Part shown: piece by piece, positions 22,397 to 33,308 of the stretch | How the letters are laid out: the number at the start of each line of letters is the position of its first letter | How positions within the stretch are numbered: the stretch's first letter is position 1 | Origin: Chromatiales bacterium | GTDB taxonomy: Bacteria > Pseudomonadota > Gammaproteobacteria > UBA6429 > Thiohalophilaceae | Length of the DNA stretch: 64,000 nucleotides | Direction: 5' to 3' | NCBI GenBank assembly: GCA_027076325.1 | Contig: JALTJZ010000070.1 | Location: forward strand, 124,001 to 188,000 | Notes under the pieces: model-generated | Database searches by the model: none | Told to the model about the DNA's origin: nothing | What the model saw: only the letters and a program-made list of their open reading frames with translations | Position numbers and translations under genes: made by a program

Positions 22397-23073
22397 GTAA
22401 TCTGCATGACCAAACCATTGCCCTTGCGGCTTTCTATCAGGCCATTCAAGGTGTTGATGAACTAGCTCGAACCGGCAACATATCTGAGCATGATCTACAA
22501 ACCTGCATTGAAAGCCTGTTTATCTTTGATGCACCCACAACCGAAGCCATTTATGGCGGTGTGGTTGCTTTAAAAAGTGGTTTTAACGGGTTGATAAAAC
22601 AACTAAATGGTGACACCTATTTAGACGACCCAGACAACCCAGCCGATAAAAATCGTCAGAAAATGAATATTTACCTGGCGCAGTATGCAATTGGTGTGAT
22701 GCATTTACAGAAGAAGCTCTCAAAACAACCCGCTATTCTGGACACAATTACCACCCGCCTGGAAGTGGCTAAACGTCAAGCCGAGCTGTTTTCATCCACA
22801 ATCCATGAAAACGTTCTGGCCAACATTGCCGATATATATTCTGAAAATGTCAGCCCGTTAGCTGCTAAAATAATGGTTCAGGGTGAGCAAAACCATTTGT
22901 CAAACACGCTCACGGTGAATAAAATTCGCAGTTTACTTCTTGCGGCAGTTCGCGCTGCAATATTATGGAACCAGCTCGGAGGCCGACGCTGGCATATATT
23001 GTTTAAGCGGAAGAAAATTTTACAGATGGCCGACACTGTTTTGAACGAAGAAATACCTAAGTACTTAAATTAA
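22393..23073 (+). CDS. hflD: High-frequency lysogenization protein HflD homologue
   Basis: The 226-aa all-helical protein begins NLHDQTIALAAFYQAIQGVDELARTG and ends WNQLGGRRWHILFKRKKILQMA, the HflD family pattern. HflD is membrane-associated and, in E. coli, binds phage lambda CII; its housekeeping role is unclear. The ATGA overlap with mnmA shows translational coupling, the standard mnmA-hflD arrangement. purB, which often follows, is instead 5 kb downstream. Confidence 0.92.
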   Translation: MSNLHDQTIALAAFYQAIQGVDELARTGNISEHDLQTCIESLFIFDAPTTEAIYGGVVALKSGFNGLIKQLNGDTYLDDPDNPADKNRQKMNIYLAQYAIGVMHLQKKLSKQPAILDTITTRLEVAKRQAELFSSTIHENVLANIADIYSENVSPLAAKIMVQGEQNHLSNTLTVNKIRSLLLAAVRAAILWNQLGGRRWHILFKRKKILQMADTVLNEEIPKYLN

Positions 23074-23144
23074 ATTTCATCGCTAACTAATTATTTTTAT
23101 TATAATTCTGCACTTAAGTTAAAGTGCATTATGAAGGAGAATTC

Positions 23145-25799
23145 ATGGGCAATACTGCAAAATCAACCCTTACGGTTAATGGTAACGACTACGAGATTTA
23201 CCGCCTGGATAGCGTCAAGGGTGCTGACGATCTGCCTTTTTCACTTAAAATATTACTCGAAAATCTGCTCCGCCATCACGATGGTATTAATGTTACAGAT
23301 GAAGATATTCAGGCGATGGCCAACTGGGACCCAAAAGCCACTCCATCCACTGAAATTGCTTTTACCCCTGCGCGGGTTTTAATGCAGGACTTTACCGGTG
23401 TACCGGCGGTTGTTGATTTGGCTGCGATGCGCGAAGCGATGAAAACGCTCGGCGGCAACCCCGATAAAATAAACCCCCTGCAACCGGCTGAGCTGGTTAT
23501 TGACCATTCGGTACAAATTGACTCCTTTGGTAATAAAGATGCGGTAGCAAAAAATGCCGCAAAAGAATACGAGCGTAACGAAGAGCGCTACAGCTTTTTA
23601 AAATGGGGGCAATCAGCCTTTTCTAACTTTAAAGTTGTACCACCGGATATGGGTATCGTACACCAAATCAATCTGGAATATCTTGCACGTGTCGTATTCG
23701 ATGCCGAAAATAAGAGTGTGCGGCAGGCTTACCCCGACACATTAGTCGGCACCGATTCACATACCACCATGATTAATGGTGTGGGCGTACTCGGTTGGGG
23801 TGTCGGCGGTATCGAAGCCGAGGCCGCCATGCTTGGCCAGCCCGTCTCCATGCTTATTCCTCAGGTTGTGGGTTTTAACCTGACAGGGAAATTACCTGAA
23901 GGGGCAACGGCAACTGATCTCGTCTTAAAAATTGTACAATTACTCCGTGAACACGGTGTGGTGGGCAAATTTGTTGAGTTCTTTGGCGAAGGTTTAGACC
24001 ACCTTTCTCTCGCCGACCGCGCAACTATTGCCAATATGGCACCGGAGTACGGCGCGACGTGTGGTATTTTCCCAATTGATAATGAAACACTTAATTATTT
24101 ACGCTTATCCGGTCGTTCAGAAGAACACATTGCACTGACCGAAGCCTATATGCGTGAACAAGGGATGTTCCGCGATAGCAATAATGTGACTAAACGCTAT
24201 AGTAGCATGGTGGAATTTGATATTTCCAATACCGAACCGGCGCTTTCAGGCCCGAAACGCCCACAGGATCGTATTCCACTCACCCAGTCCAAACCCATGT
24301 TCCAGAGCGCGTTAAAGGCAATGAAAGAAGAACGCAGCCTGACGAGCAAACCCGTCAGCACTACCATTAATGGCGAAGAGGTGACCCTGGACGATGGCGC
24401 GGTTGTTATCGCATCCATTACTTCCTGTACCAATACATCCAACCCCGGTGTGATGTTAGCTGCAGGTTTAGTGGCACAAAAAGCCTCTGATTTAGGCTTA
24501 AAAGTAAAGCCCTGGGTTAAAACGTCGCTGGCACCGGGCTCTCGTGTTGTAACCGAATACTTTAACCAGGCCGGTTTAATGGAGCCGATGGAAAACCTGG
24601 GCTTCCATGTGATCGGTTACGGCTGTGCAACCTGTATCGGTAACTCCGGGCCACTGCCGGCTCCTGTTTCAAAAGCCATAGCAGAAGGTGATTTATCGGC
24701 CTGTGCGGTTTTATCTGGCAATCGTAACTTTGAAGGTCGTGTTCACGCCGAAGTGCGTATGAACTATTTAGCCTCACCACCACTGGTTGTGGCTTATGCC
24801 ATTGCAGGCACCATGAATATTGATATCTACAATGAAAGCTTAGGGAAAGATACTAAAGGCAACGATGTTTTCTTAAAAGATATTTGGCCGAGTCACGAGG
24901 AAGTCCAAACGGTGGTCAGCAAAAGCGTGACACGTGATGACTTTACTCAAAGCTATGACGAAGTCTACAAAGGCGACCAGCAGTGGATTGACCTGAAAGC
25001 CCCTGAAGGCCAGTTGTTTGACTGGAAAGACGATTCGACCTATATCAAAAACCCACCCTATTTCGATGGCATTACAATGCAACCCGCAGCCGTAAGTGAT
25101 ATTCAAAATGCACGAGTGCTTGCCATGTTGGGTGATTCAGTTACCACTGACCATATCTCGCCTGCCGGCGCAATTAAAGCCGACAGCCCGGCTGGTATTT
25201 ATTTAAAAACCAACGGTGTGGCCGATAAAGACTTCAATTCCCTCGGTTCACGCCGCGGTAATCACGAAGTGATGATGCGTGGCACCTTTGCCAATATTCG
25301 CCTGCGTAACTTATTAGCTCCCGGCACCGAAGGTGGCATTACCCAGCACCAGCCCGATGGCGAACAAATGAGTATTTTCGATGCCGCGATGCAATACAAA
25401 GAAGAAGGTACACCACTTATTATCCTCGCGGGCAAAGAATACGGCTCGGGCTCTTCACGGGACTGGGCCGCCAAAGGCCCACGCCTGCTGGGTATACAGG
25501 CCGTTATTGCCGAAAGCTACGAACGTATTCACCGCACCAATCTGGTTTGCATGGGTATTTTGCCGTTACAGTATAATGAAGGAGATACCGCAGCCAGCTT
25601 GAAGCTTACAGGTAAAGAAAGCATTTCTATCAATGGCTTAGGTGATGGTTCTAATAAAACAGTCGAAGTTGTTGCCACCGCTGAAAATGGTAGTGTGATT
25701 ATATTCAACGCCAAAGTAAGAATTGATACACCACAGGAAATTGAATACTACCGTCATGGGGGAATTTTGCATTATGTACTTCGTCAACTAGCTTCGTAA
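23145..25799 (+). CDS. acnA: Aconitate hydratase A (AcnA/IRP family)
   Basis: Aconitase interconverts citrate and isocitrate with a [4Fe-4S] cluster. The start is ATG 23145, which has GAAGGAG at 23133-23139; an in-frame upstream ATG lacks support. The 884-aa product has [22 protein letters not shown], the cluster ligands in [10 protein letters not shown] and [10 protein letters not shown], and the swivel-domain [16 protein letters not shown]. Length and domain order fit AcnA, not AcnB. It is followed by a hairpin with a T tract. Confidence 0.97.
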   Translation: MGNTAKSTLTVNGNDYEIYRLDSVKGADDLPFSLKILLENLLRHHDGINVTDEDIQAMANWDPKATPSTEIAFTPARVLMQDFTGVPAVVDLAAMREAMKTLGGNPDKINPLQPAELVIDHSVQIDSFGNKDAVAKNAAKEYERNEERYSFLKWGQSAFSNFKVVPPDMGIVHQINLEYLARVVFDAENKSVRQAYPDTLVGTDSHTTMINGVGVLGWGVGGIEAEAAMLGQPVSMLIPQVVGFNLTGKLPEGATATDLVLKIVQLLREHGVVGKFVEFFGEGLDHLSLADRATIANMAPEYGATCGIFPIDNETLNYLRLSGRSEEHIALTEAYMREQGMFRDSNNVTKRYSSMVEFDISNTEPALSGPKRPQDRIPLTQSKPMFQSALKAMKEERSLTSKPVSTTINGEEVTLDDGAVVIASITSCTNTSNPGVMLAAGLVAQKASDLGLKVKPWVKTSLAPGSRVVTEYFNQAGLMEPMENLGFHVIGYGCATCIGNSGPLPAPVSKAIAEGDLSACAVLSGNRNFEGRVHAEVRMNYLASPPLVVAYAIAGTMNIDIYNESLGKDTKGNDVFLKDIWPSHEEVQTVVSKSVTRDDFTQSYDEVYKGDQQWIDLKAPEGQLFDWKDDSTYIKNPPYFDGITMQPAAVSDIQNARVLAMLGDSVTTDHISPAGAIKADSPAGIYLKTNGVADKDFNSLGSRRGNHEVMMRGTFANIRLRNLLAPGTEGGITQHQPDGEQMSIFDAAMQYKEEGTPLIILAGKEYGSGSSRDWAAKGPRLLGIQAVIAESYERIHRTNLVCMGILPLQYNEGDTAASLKLTGKESISINGLGDGSNKTVEVVATAENGSVIIFNAKVRIDTPQEIEYYRHGGILHYVLRQLAS

Positions 25800-25809
25800 T
25801 GCAGGCGCA

Positions 25810-25843
25810 GGGGGCGGCTTTTTGTCACCCCCCTCCCTTTTTT
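25810..25843 (+). terminator. Putative terminator of acnA
   Basis: GGGGG (25810-25814) can pair with CCCCC (from about 25828) around a T-rich loop, and a run of T ends near 25843. The stem is short but GC-only. Confidence 0.4.
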
Positions 25844-26000
25844 CTGTACTGGTTCGCAGTTATACCATTTGCAATAATTTATCTCAAAAATTCCTAAAGT
25901 TATCTTCCACCAAAGCCGATAATTTTCTTACGCTAGATTGTTTCAACAATATCAGACGCAATCGTATTTAGTCACCCTACTTCTATAAGGAAAAATTATT

Positions 26001-26195
26001 GTGAGTAATAAAGTCGATCACACCACTGTTGGCACACATTTTGGTAAACCTATATACAAGAATATCGAATCCGATGGTAATGTCTTTCAATATGATCGTG
26101 TCGCCGAATGCGACAATGATGGCTGCCCGCTCGACCAGCTTAACAAAGATGAAGTTATGCTGAAAACCGGGCTGATTTACAAACGCACGGGTTAA
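26001..26195 (+). CDS. Small acidic protein of unknown function
   Basis: The 64-aa ORF starts with GTG at 26001, preceded by AAGGAAAA. It is rich in Asp/Glu and contains CDNDGCPLDQL, with two cysteines spaced five apart. No signal peptide or membrane segment is present. I do not recognise the family. It is 17 bp upstream of the sensor kinase and may be co-transcribed with it. Confidence 0.6.
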   Translation: MSNKVDHTTVGTHFGKPIYKNIESDGNVFQYDRVAECDNDGCPLDQLNKDEVMLKTGLIYKRTG

Positions 26196-26212
26196 CACAA
26201 AAAACACTGCCT

Positions 26213-27907
26213 GTGCCAAAGAGCAAACAAACAGAAGCAGAACAAAATAAACAATCAGCCTCACTTTCAGCTGAGTCTGTTCCCGCAGATTCAGCTGAAA
26301 AAACCTTAATGGCCGAGTTCAGCAAACTTAAACTTGCCTATGATGATCTACAAACCCAGTATTTTGAATCTTTTAACGAATCGCAGCAACAAATCTCAAA
26401 GTATTCACAACTGCAGGCACTAATACATAATACGTCAGAGGGGATGATTCTATTTAATCCTGATTCAACCGTTTTGTCTTTCAATCTTGCAGCACAAACC
26501 ATCCTTGGTTACGCTGAAATTGATGTGATGTATAAAACAGCCGATCATATTTTCCCCCACCCGGATAAGTATGAAGGCCGTTTAATCCAGTATTTAAGAG
26601 ATGTAAACGATTCACAGGACTATCAAATATTTTATGCAAAACATGCTGATGGACATGAAATACCACTACGAATATCGATAAGCGAAGTCAATTCATCGGC
26701 AATGATGCTGTTTGATGATGAAACAGAAATAGACGATAAACCCGAACAAGCCACACAAGAACAGGAATTTGATTTATTTGCAATTAACTTTTTAGATCTG
26801 ACATCAGAGTTAGAGCGGCAAGAAAAAATTGAGCAGCAACAAAGAGACATAGAACAGGCACTGGCACATGCAGAAGAATCCAGCCGCTTAAAATCTGAAT
26901 TTATAGGTAATATTAGCCATGAGCTACGCACCCCACTCAATGGCATACTTGGACTATCAAAGATATTACTCGACTCCGGGCTTTCAATTAAGCAAGCTGA
27001 CTATATTGAAAAAATTCATTCATCCGGTAAAGGCCTGCTCAGTCTGGTCAGTAATATTCTTGAGTTCACCAAACAGGAAACCAGCCAACGCCCGCAACCA
27101 GAAACCATTCAGCCAGCTAATATTTTAAAAAATCTTCGTGATGAATTCACGGCAGCAATCGAGGCCAAGCAGCTCAAACTGATTATTAAAAAACAAAAAG
27201 ATGTACCGGACGAAATTGAATTAAGCAACACAGGCTTTTTAAATATCGCTCGCTGCCTTGTCGATAATGCCGTCAAATTCACCCACCAGGGCATCATTAC
27301 GGTTTCGCTACAAATAAAAGAAACGCAGCAACAAAAAGATCTGATTTTAGACGTGTCAGACACGGGCATTGGGATTGATGAATCGCAACAGGAAAATATC
27401 TTTGACGCATTCAAACAAATAGACGGTTCAATTCAACGTGCGCACGGCGGGCTCGGGCTCGGCCTTAATATTGTTAGCAAAGTGGTCAATTCACTTGATG
27501 GCACGGTAAATATAGAATCAAAACTCGATGCGGGTTCGCTGTTTCGCGTGACTATTCCACTGAATAAAATTACTCTCCCTCTTGTTAACACGCATTTGCT
27601 TAGTACCTTACAATCAGAACTGGGGGATGCATTTAATGAACTGGTTACTGTCTTCACGCAGGACACATCCAAACATTTAGAACAACTTAAAACACATATT
27701 GACCACGATGATAAAGAAAACATTAAAAAACTACTGCAATACTTATCTGGCAGTGCTACCAATATTGGAGCTGAGCGCTTAAAATACCACTATTCCAATT
27801 TTATTCAAAAATCCGAAGAGCAGGATCACCGCGCACTATTAGAAAAATACCAGTCCCTTTTAAAAGCTTTTGACGAAACATCCAGCAATTTGCAACAGTT
27901 CGCTTAA
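26213..27907 (+). CDS. Cytoplasmic PAS sensor histidine kinase with degenerate HPt-like tail
   Basis: The 564-aa protein has a coiled-coil N-terminus, a PAS domain (LIHNTSEGMILFNPDSTVLS region) and a dimerization domain with phospho-acceptor H236 in SHELRTPLNG. The HATPase domain has an N-box (DNAVKF), G1 (DTGIGID) and G2 (GGLGLGLNIV). The last 110 residues resemble an HPt domain. In the stretch LQYLSGSATNIGAERL, the position of the usual phospho-His is Gln (about residue 509). No receiver domain follows. There is no membrane helix, so it senses a cytoplasmic signal. The start is GTG 26213 without a clear ribosome-binding site; ATG at residue 33 is an alternative. No response regulator is adjacent. 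Confidence 0.88.
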   Translation: MPKSKQTEAEQNKQSASLSAESVPADSAEKTLMAEFSKLKLAYDDLQTQYFESFNESQQQISKYSQLQALIHNTSEGMILFNPDSTVLSFNLAAQTILGYAEIDVMYKTADHIFPHPDKYEGRLIQYLRDVNDSQDYQIFYAKHADGHEIPLRISISEVNSSAMMLFDDETEIDDKPEQATQEQEFDLFAINFLDLTSELERQEKIEQQQRDIEQALAHAEESSRLKSEFIGNISHELRTPLNGILGLSKILLDSGLSIKQADYIEKIHSSGKGLLSLVSNILEFTKQETSQRPQPETIQPANILKNLRDEFTAAIEAKQLKLIIKKQKDVPDEIELSNTGFLNIARCLVDNAVKFTHQGIITVSLQIKETQQQKDLILDVSDTGIGIDESQQENIFDAFKQIDGSIQRAHGGLGLGLNIVSKVVNSLDGTVNIESKLDAGSLFRVTIPLNKITLPLVNTHLLSTLQSELGDAFNELVTVFTQDTSKHLEQLKTHIDHDDKENIKKLLQYLSGSATNIGAERLKYHYSNFIQKSEEQDHRALLEKYQSLLKAFDETSSNLQQFA

Positions 27908-27970
27908 ACCATCTCTGCACTGTACCTGTGCCTTATTTAGTGTAAAATACCCCACCATTATATCATCTAA

Positions 27971-29356
<1,386 letters not shown>

Positions 29357-29366
29357 CAATTAAGGC

Positions 29367-29858
29367 ATGAGCAACGCGGCAAACACGGAAATTAGTCTTA
29401 GCTCCGCATCAGAGCATCACCAGCATACGCTGGAGTTAATACAATCGGCAACCCGGAATATTTTTATTCATTGCCATGACTTAACACCGCGTATTTACAA
29501 TCATCCCGATATTGCCTCTGCCCTTGCTCAATTTGTGGTAACCAACAGTGCTCAGCGCTATGTTAGAATAGCAGTAAGCGATACCAACGCAATCATAAAT
29601 TGCGACCATAAAATACTCGATACTTGCCGGCGCTTATCCAGCAACATTACAATACATAAAATATCCAGAGAACATACAAAACATACTGAATCTTTTATAC
29701 TGGTCGATGATAAAATATTTATACTAAGAAAAGACTTCACCAATTTAGATGGTAATCTTGTAAATAACCCAAAACAGGCAAAAGAACTGCTAAACTTATT
29801 TAATGACATCTGGTCTCATAGCCAGTCTGATTCTAATTTAAACCGTCTTTACCTGTAA
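29367..29858 (+). CDS. Uncharacterised protein with possible inactive phospholipase D-like fold
   Basis: The 163-aa cytosolic protein has the pattern of a single PLD-like half: an opening helix TLELIQSATRNIFIHCHDLTPRIY and a late strand ESFILVDDKIFILRK. The HxKx4D catalytic signature is not intact: Thr and Ser occupy the H and K positions. This is only a tentative fold assignment. It is packed between purB (10 bp) and the secretin-like gene (13 bp), so the three are probably co-transcribed. Confidence 0.6.
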   Translation: MSNAANTEISLSSASEHHQHTLELIQSATRNIFIHCHDLTPRIYNHPDIASALAQFVVTNSAQRYVRIAVSDTNAIINCDHKILDTCRRLSSNITIHKISREHTKHTESFILVDDKIFILRKDFTNLDGNLVNNPKQAKELLNLFNDIWSHSQSDSNLNRLYL

Positions 29859-29871
29859 AAGCCAGCACACA

Positions 29872-30651
29872 ATGCCTATACGTTATTATAAAAAGATTAT
29901 TACCATACTTTTATTATTTAGCAGTCTGACAAGCCTGTCCAATGCCTATGAACTGGAAATAATTAATCTTAACCACCGCCCTGCCAGTGAAATCATTCCT
30001 GTTATAAAACCCTTACTAGCTAAAGACGGCACCCTTAGTGGTGAGCAGTATGTGTTATTTATTAATACATCTGCAAAAAACCTGCAACAATTGCGGCCAG
30101 TTATTTCCATGCTGGATGCCGATTTACGGCAGCTAACGATTAGCATCATGCAGGAATCTGAAGCGACCATGAAACAATATGGCTTTAAAATCAGCGGTGT
30201 TGTCCCAAAAAAAACAACCGCGAAAGTTTATTCAAATCAGCGAGCAGCAAATAATTTACGGCAACAACAGATTCAGGTAACTGAAGGTCAATGGGCCAGC
30301 ATTCAAACCGGTATTTCAGTGCCATCCATATCACGTGTAAAAAATGCAAATGGTACGATCACTGAGTCCGTTCAATACCAAACCATTGTCACCCGTTTAA
30401 AAATACAACCTCAAATTATTGGTAATAAAGTTAACCTGAAAATTGAGTCATCTATTGGTGATAAAGCAACTTTAAAAACACAACGCTTAAATACAACCGT
30501 ACAGGGCAAGCTAAATGAATGGATAGCCCTTGGCGGCATTCGCAGTGCTGTTGACAATAGCAGCCGTGGCTTTGTTTTTTCAACCCGCCACAACTCAAAC
30601 TCGATGAAACAAATATTTATTAAAATAAATATAACAACATATCAGGACTAA
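29872..30651 (+). CDS. Exported protein with secretin-type N-domain
   Basis: The 259-aa protein has an N-terminal signal peptide (ITILLLFSSLTSLSNA, cleavage about residue 25). The mature part resembles the N-domains plus the first strands of a secretin: YELEIINLNHRPASEIIPVIKPLLA, then a later beta-rich part with VTEGQWASIQTGISVPS. It is too short to form a full secretin channel. The role may be structural in the periplasm or outer membrane. It is packed between the PLD-like gene and the M61 peptidase gene. Confidence 0.65.
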   Translation: MPIRYYKKIITILLLFSSLTSLSNAYELEIINLNHRPASEIIPVIKPLLAKDGTLSGEQYVLFINTSAKNLQQLRPVISMLDADLRQLTISIMQESEATMKQYGFKISGVVPKKTTAKVYSNQRAANNLRQQQIQVTEGQWASIQTGISVPSISRVKNANGTITESVQYQTIVTRLKIQPQIIGNKVNLKIESSIGDKATLKTQRLNTTVQGKLNEWIALGGIRSAVDNSSRGFVFSTRHNSNSMKQIFIKINITTYQD

Positions 30652-30657
30652 ACTTAC

Positions 30658-32478
30658 GTGGCTAAACCGGCAATTCACTACACCATAAAACCCTCTCATC
30701 CTGAAGCACACTTATTTACCATTACTTGCCATATCGACAAGCCTGCTCCACAAGGCCAGCAGTTTCAACTTCCAAACTGGATCCCTGGCAGTTATATGAT
30801 CCGTGACTTTGCCAAAAATATTATTAGCTTTAAAGCGATGGATACCAATGGCAACCAACTCAAACATAAAAAACGAGATAAATCATGCTGGCAAATTGAG
30901 CCCTGCCAATCCGCGCTAACAATACAATATGAAGTGTATGCCTGGGACTTATCGGTACGCAGTGCGCACCTTGATACTACGCATGGTTTCTTTAATGGCA
31001 CCAGTACCTTTCTTGCCGTTGTCGGACAGGAACAAAATTCCTGTACCGTCGAAATCCAGAAACCAGATGGTAAGCACTATGATAACTGGCGTGTTGCTAC
31101 CAGCCTTGAATCCCTGGAAACAGCACAATATTCATTTGGCTTATATCAAGCAAATGATTATGACGACTTAATTGATCACCCGGTTGAAATGGGCACGTTT
31201 GATATTGGCACTTTCTTCATAAATAATATTCAACATGACATTGTCTTAACCGGAAAGCACCGCGCAGACATTTCCAGGCTTTGCGAAGACTTAAAAGTAA
31301 TTTGTCAGACTCACGTTAACTTTTTTTCTGAGTTGCCGACTATTAAACATTACCTGTTCCTTACCATGGTTGTTGGCGAGGGTTACGGTGGGCTGGAACA
31401 CCGCTCATCAACCAGTTTACTGTGTAGCCGCAATGACTTACCTATTAAAGATCAGGAACAAACATCGGAGTACCGAAATTTTCTTGGGCTTTGCAGTCAT
31501 GAATATTTCCACACATGGAATGTAAAGCGTATAAAACCCGAAGTTTATACACCCTATAATTTAAGTAAAGAAGTTTACACTGAGCAATTATGGGCATTTG
31601 AAGGTATCACCTCCTACTACGATGAGCTTGCATTGGTTCGCAGCAAAGTCATTACTGAAGAACAATACCTGCAAATGCTTGGTAAAACCATCACCCGCGT
31701 ATTGCGCGGCAATGGTCGTTTTAAACAAAGTGTTGCCGAATCCAGTTTTGATACATGGACACGCTTTTACAAACAGGATGAAAGTGCCCCCAATAATATT
31801 GTCAGCTATTACGCTAAAGGTTCACTGATCGCACTTGGGCTGGACTTTACTATTCGTAAAGCAACTAATAATAAAAAATCGCTTGATGATGTTATGCACG
31901 TTCTTTGGAGTAACTACGGGAAAAAAGGTATTGGGGTGCCCGAGAGAATGATTGAAACCATTGCTTCAGAAATTGCAGGAAAAGACTTAAGTAATTTCTT
32001 TGTAGACTTTCTATACGGCACTAAAGATTTACCGCTTGCTGATTATTTCAATTATGTTGGCATTGTATTACATAGCTATGTTAGTGACTCTGTTGATAAT
32101 ACCGGTGGCGTAAAAAATAAAACGGTCACAGAAGACGATAAAGTAACATCAATTGGTGCGCGCGTTGTTAGCCATCCACTAGGCGCAAAACTGTCTCATG
32201 TTTTTGATAATGGTAACGCACAAAAAGCTGGCTTGTCAGCAGGTGATATTGTTATTGCTGTTGATAATATACAGGTCACAAAATCCAGTTTTGAAAAAAC
32301 AGTACTGTCCTACCCGCCCGATAGTAATATTTTAATTCATGCATTCAGACGTGATGAACTGATGCTATTTTCTTTGCAAACGGCAATATCCCCAAAAGAT
32401 ACATTTTATCTGGAAGTAACAGATAGCCAAAATAAACAAATATTTAACAATAGAAAACAATGGTTAAAGTTAAGCTAA
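30658..32478 (+). CDS. M61-family metallopeptidase with PDZ domain
   Basis: The 606-aa protein matches glycyl aminopeptidase-like M61 enzymes. It has the zinc motif HEYFH (H281, E282, H285) in SHEYFHTWNVKRIKP, with the downstream Glu in LWAFEGITSYYDEL as third ligand. A C-terminal PDZ domain (GLSAGDIVIAVDNIQV near residue 520) follows. There is no signal peptide, so it is probably cytoplasmic. GTG start 30658 is preceded by AGGA. It is the last gene of the purB-linked run and converges on the glutaredoxin gene. Confidence 0.92.
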   Translation: MAKPAIHYTIKPSHPEAHLFTITCHIDKPAPQGQQFQLPNWIPGSYMIRDFAKNIISFKAMDTNGNQLKHKKRDKSCWQIEPCQSALTIQYEVYAWDLSVRSAHLDTTHGFFNGTSTFLAVVGQEQNSCTVEIQKPDGKHYDNWRVATSLESLETAQYSFGLYQANDYDDLIDHPVEMGTFDIGTFFINNIQHDIVLTGKHRADISRLCEDLKVICQTHVNFFSELPTIKHYLFLTMVVGEGYGGLEHRSSTSLLCSRNDLPIKDQEQTSEYRNFLGLCSHEYFHTWNVKRIKPEVYTPYNLSKEVYTEQLWAFEGITSYYDELALVRSKVITEEQYLQMLGKTITRVLRGNGRFKQSVAESSFDTWTRFYKQDESAPNNIVSYYAKGSLIALGLDFTIRKATNNKKSLDDVMHVLWSNYGKKGIGVPERMIETIASEIAGKDLSNFFVDFLYGTKDLPLADYFNYVGIVLHSYVSDSVDNTGGVKNKTVTEDDKVTSIGARVVSHPLGAKLSHVFDNGNAQKAGLSAGDIVIAVDNIQVTKSSFEKTVLSYPPDSNILIHAFRRDELMLFSLQTAISPKDTFYLEVTDSQNKQIFNNRKQWLKLS

Positions 32479-32488
32479 ACACAAATAG

Positions 32489-32743
32489 CTAGCCCTTCAA
32501 TACTGCATCCAGTTTCCCTTTTCTGTCAAGCCTGGTCAAGTCATCAAACCCACCAATATGCTCACCATCAATAAAAATCTGCGGAACAGTATTTCTTCTG
32601 GAACGCTTAATCATTTCTTTTATTTTAGGTTTGTTGCCTTCAATAAATATTTTATCTATTTTCGCACCTTTTCTTTTTAAGAGTTTCTCTGCCTTATGGC
32701 AATATGGGCAACTCGTGGTGCAATACATAACAACTTTGTTCAT
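32489..32743 (-). CDS. grxC: Glutaredoxin (GrxC-type)
   Basis: The 84-aa protein has the dithiol active site CPYC in TTSCPYCHKAEKLL, the cis-proline NTVPQIFIDG, and HIGGFDDL for glutathione binding. It is a standard class I glutaredoxin. It is the last of the minus-strand run that starts with the MoxR ATPase and includes the DsrS-like gene, an association that fits thiol chemistry in sulfur metabolism. Confidence 0.94.
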   Translation of the reverse strand: MNKVVMYCTTSCPYCHKAEKLLKRKGAKIDKIFIEGNKPKIKEMIKRSRRNTVPQIFIDGEHIGGFDDLTRLDRKGKLDAVLKG

Positions 32744-32756
32744 TTACAAACCTTGT

Positions 32757-33296
32757 TTATTCATTTTCAATATAGCTAACACTGGTAATTTCCAGTCCAT
32801 CAACATGATCATTTATCCAACGATGAATAAGATTTTTTGTCATTCGTTCGGCTGTAATAGCATCATCATAATGTTTGATCGATGTTGTAATTATGCTGAC
32901 ATGAGCATGATCCGGGGTGTAATGTGCAACAAGATCATGGTGTGCATTTTTCTTGTTTGGGCGAACCGTTGGCATTTTAAATGCGTGAAGCTGAATATTT
33001 TCAAACTGGACAGTTGAAAATGCCGGGCGAAGCCGACGTGTTATTTCTTCACGAACAAGATTGCTCACCAACCACGCAATATTTTCAATGGCATTAACTA
33101 GATCTTTGTCAATTGCATTTTGTTGTTTTAAAAAATCAACTGCCGGGTAATAACCTAAATGCTGTTTTTCTTCATAGCGGATAGCTTGCTCTGCAATTTC
33201 CTCTCCCACAACATAAGGTGAAGCAGGTAGATGCTTCTCTAGATCTTGTGGTGATATTTTTAAATCCAGCGTTGCGGCAACACGATAAAATTTCAC
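32757..33296 (-). CDS. Uncharacterised protein between grx and the DsrS-like gene
   Basis: The 179-aa protein starts with GTG at 33296 and is soluble. Segments NIAWLVSNLVREEITRRLRP and HDLVAHYTPDHAHVSIITTS are the most structured. A His-rich patch lies near residue 130. I do not recognise the family. It ends 13 bp before grxC and starts 12 bp after the DsrS-like stop, so the three are one transcription unit. Confidence 0.7.
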   Translation of the reverse strand: MKFYRVAATLDLKISPQDLEKHLPASPYVVGEEIAEQAIRYEEKQHLGYYPAVDFLKQQNAIDKDLVNAIENIAWLVSNLVREEITRRLRPAFSTVQFENIQLHAFKMPTVRPNKKNAHHDLVAHYTPDHAHVSIITTSIKHYDDAITAERMTKNLIHRWINDHVDGLEITSVSYIENE

Positions 33297-33308
33297 AAAA
33301 ATATCCTG

